From NCBI RefSeq assembly GCF_016909155.1, contig NZ_JAFBFG010000011.1, positions 1 to 64,000 of the forward strand: a stretch of 64,000 bases of DNA, in the 5' to 3' direction. The notes below the pieces were generated by a model. That model saw only the letters and a list, made by a program, of their open reading frames with translations, did no database searches and was not told the origin of the DNA. The position numbers and the translations under genes were made by a program. Below, in pieces: positions 63,886 through 64,000 of this stretch (within the stretch, counting starts at the first letter, position 1; each line of letters starts with the position of its first letter). Source of the DNA: Chryseomicrobium aureum. Its GTDB lineage: Bacteria; Bacillota; Bacilli; Bacillales_A; Planococcaceae.

Positions 63886-64000
63886 AATAATAAAATCCTT
63901 TCACTCACTAATGAGGAAAGGATGATTTCTTTGCACCTTTCACTCTTATCAATCAGGGGAATCCCCTGTCTCAGGTTGGGCACCTTTTCAATAAGTCTTG
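63886..64000 (-). promoter_or_regulatory. SAM-I (S-box) riboswitch, 3' part, of metK
   Basis: On the minus strand, AAGGTGCCCAACCTGAGA, a hairpin CAGGGGATTCCCCTG and GATAAGAG match the 3' half of an S-box (junction, P4, 3' strand of P1). The 5' half lies outside the window. A terminator follows: ATCCTTTC / GAAAGGAT (plus 63895-63923) with a T-rich tail. GTGAAAGG occurs both after P1 and in the terminator arm, so the middle strand can pair with either, as expected for a switch. Confidence 0.75.

Overview
The window is a chromosomal segment of a low- to moderate-GC Gram-positive of the order Bacillales, most likely a Planococcaceae-type relative of Bacillus. Supporting signs are Bacillus-type ribosome-binding sites, two T-box leaders, an S-box upstream of metK, CcpA with cre-like sites, an alpha/beta-type small acid-soluble spore protein, EzrA, SftA and an S4 protein without zinc cysteines. 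Much of the gene order follows the B. subtilis 'yt' region (metK to tpx). The species cannot be named from this sequence alone. I see no rRNA, tRNA, CRISPR array, prophage or intact insertion sequence.

Layout. 1-8.2 kb: ald, a universal stress protein, ytxK-ackA, tpx, sppA-yteJ, the second NAD kinase and rarD. 8.2-8.8 kb: a gene-free repeat island. 8.8-16 kb: a spore protein gene, nifZ-thiI, ezrA, hisJ-ytsP and a methionine gamma-lyase-like gene. 16-22 kb: rpsD with a long leader, a small unknown gene, T-box-tyrS and a class A PBP. 22-26.5 kb: acsA divergent from acuABC. 26.5-27.1 kb: a second repeat island. 27-34.4 kb: ccpA, aroA, ytxGH, and sftA with murC. 34.4-38.5 kb: ytpR, ytpQ, ytpP, a lipoprotein gene, a DUF84 gene and ytoP. 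38.6-44.4 kb: ytzB and a compact six-gene run, pepV-dat-thpR-ytlR-trmB-ytnP. 44.6-48.6 kb: ytzE, ytzG, murJ and ytfP. 48.6-49.7 kb: a third repeat island with a small membrane-protein gene. 49.7-52.4 kb: T-box-leuS. 52.4-58.7 kb: a beta-hydroxybutyrate/acetoacetate module (scoA, scoB, GntP-type permease, 3-hydroxybutyrate dehydrogenase) with an MFS gene and a PAS-AAA+-Fis regulator. 58.8-64 kb: mnmM, malic enzyme, a ytpA-like gene, ytoA, a 21-nt word array and metK behind an S-box cut by the window end.

Function. The central theme is acetyl-unit and overflow carbon metabolism: ackA, acsA with its acetylation/deacetylation control genes acuABC, ccpA, malic enzyme and ketone-body use. Housekeeping translation genes (rpsD, tyrS, leuS, trmB, mnmM, thiI, ytpR) and envelope or division genes (murC, murJ, ezrA, sftA, a PBP) lie between.

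Most unusual points. (1) The regulator next to scoAB looks like a sigma-54 activator but lacks both loops that normally touch sigma-54, and the scoA promoter looks sigma-A-type with two 8-bp direct repeats 11 bp apart just upstream of its -35 box. (2) The ytpA homolog has lost its nucleophile serine and the conserved glycine of the oxyanion loop. (3) Several intergenic repeat families are present; two show compensatory changes between copies, one supplies the stop codons of two unrelated genes, and a set of arrays shares a 20.5-21 nt period with different words.
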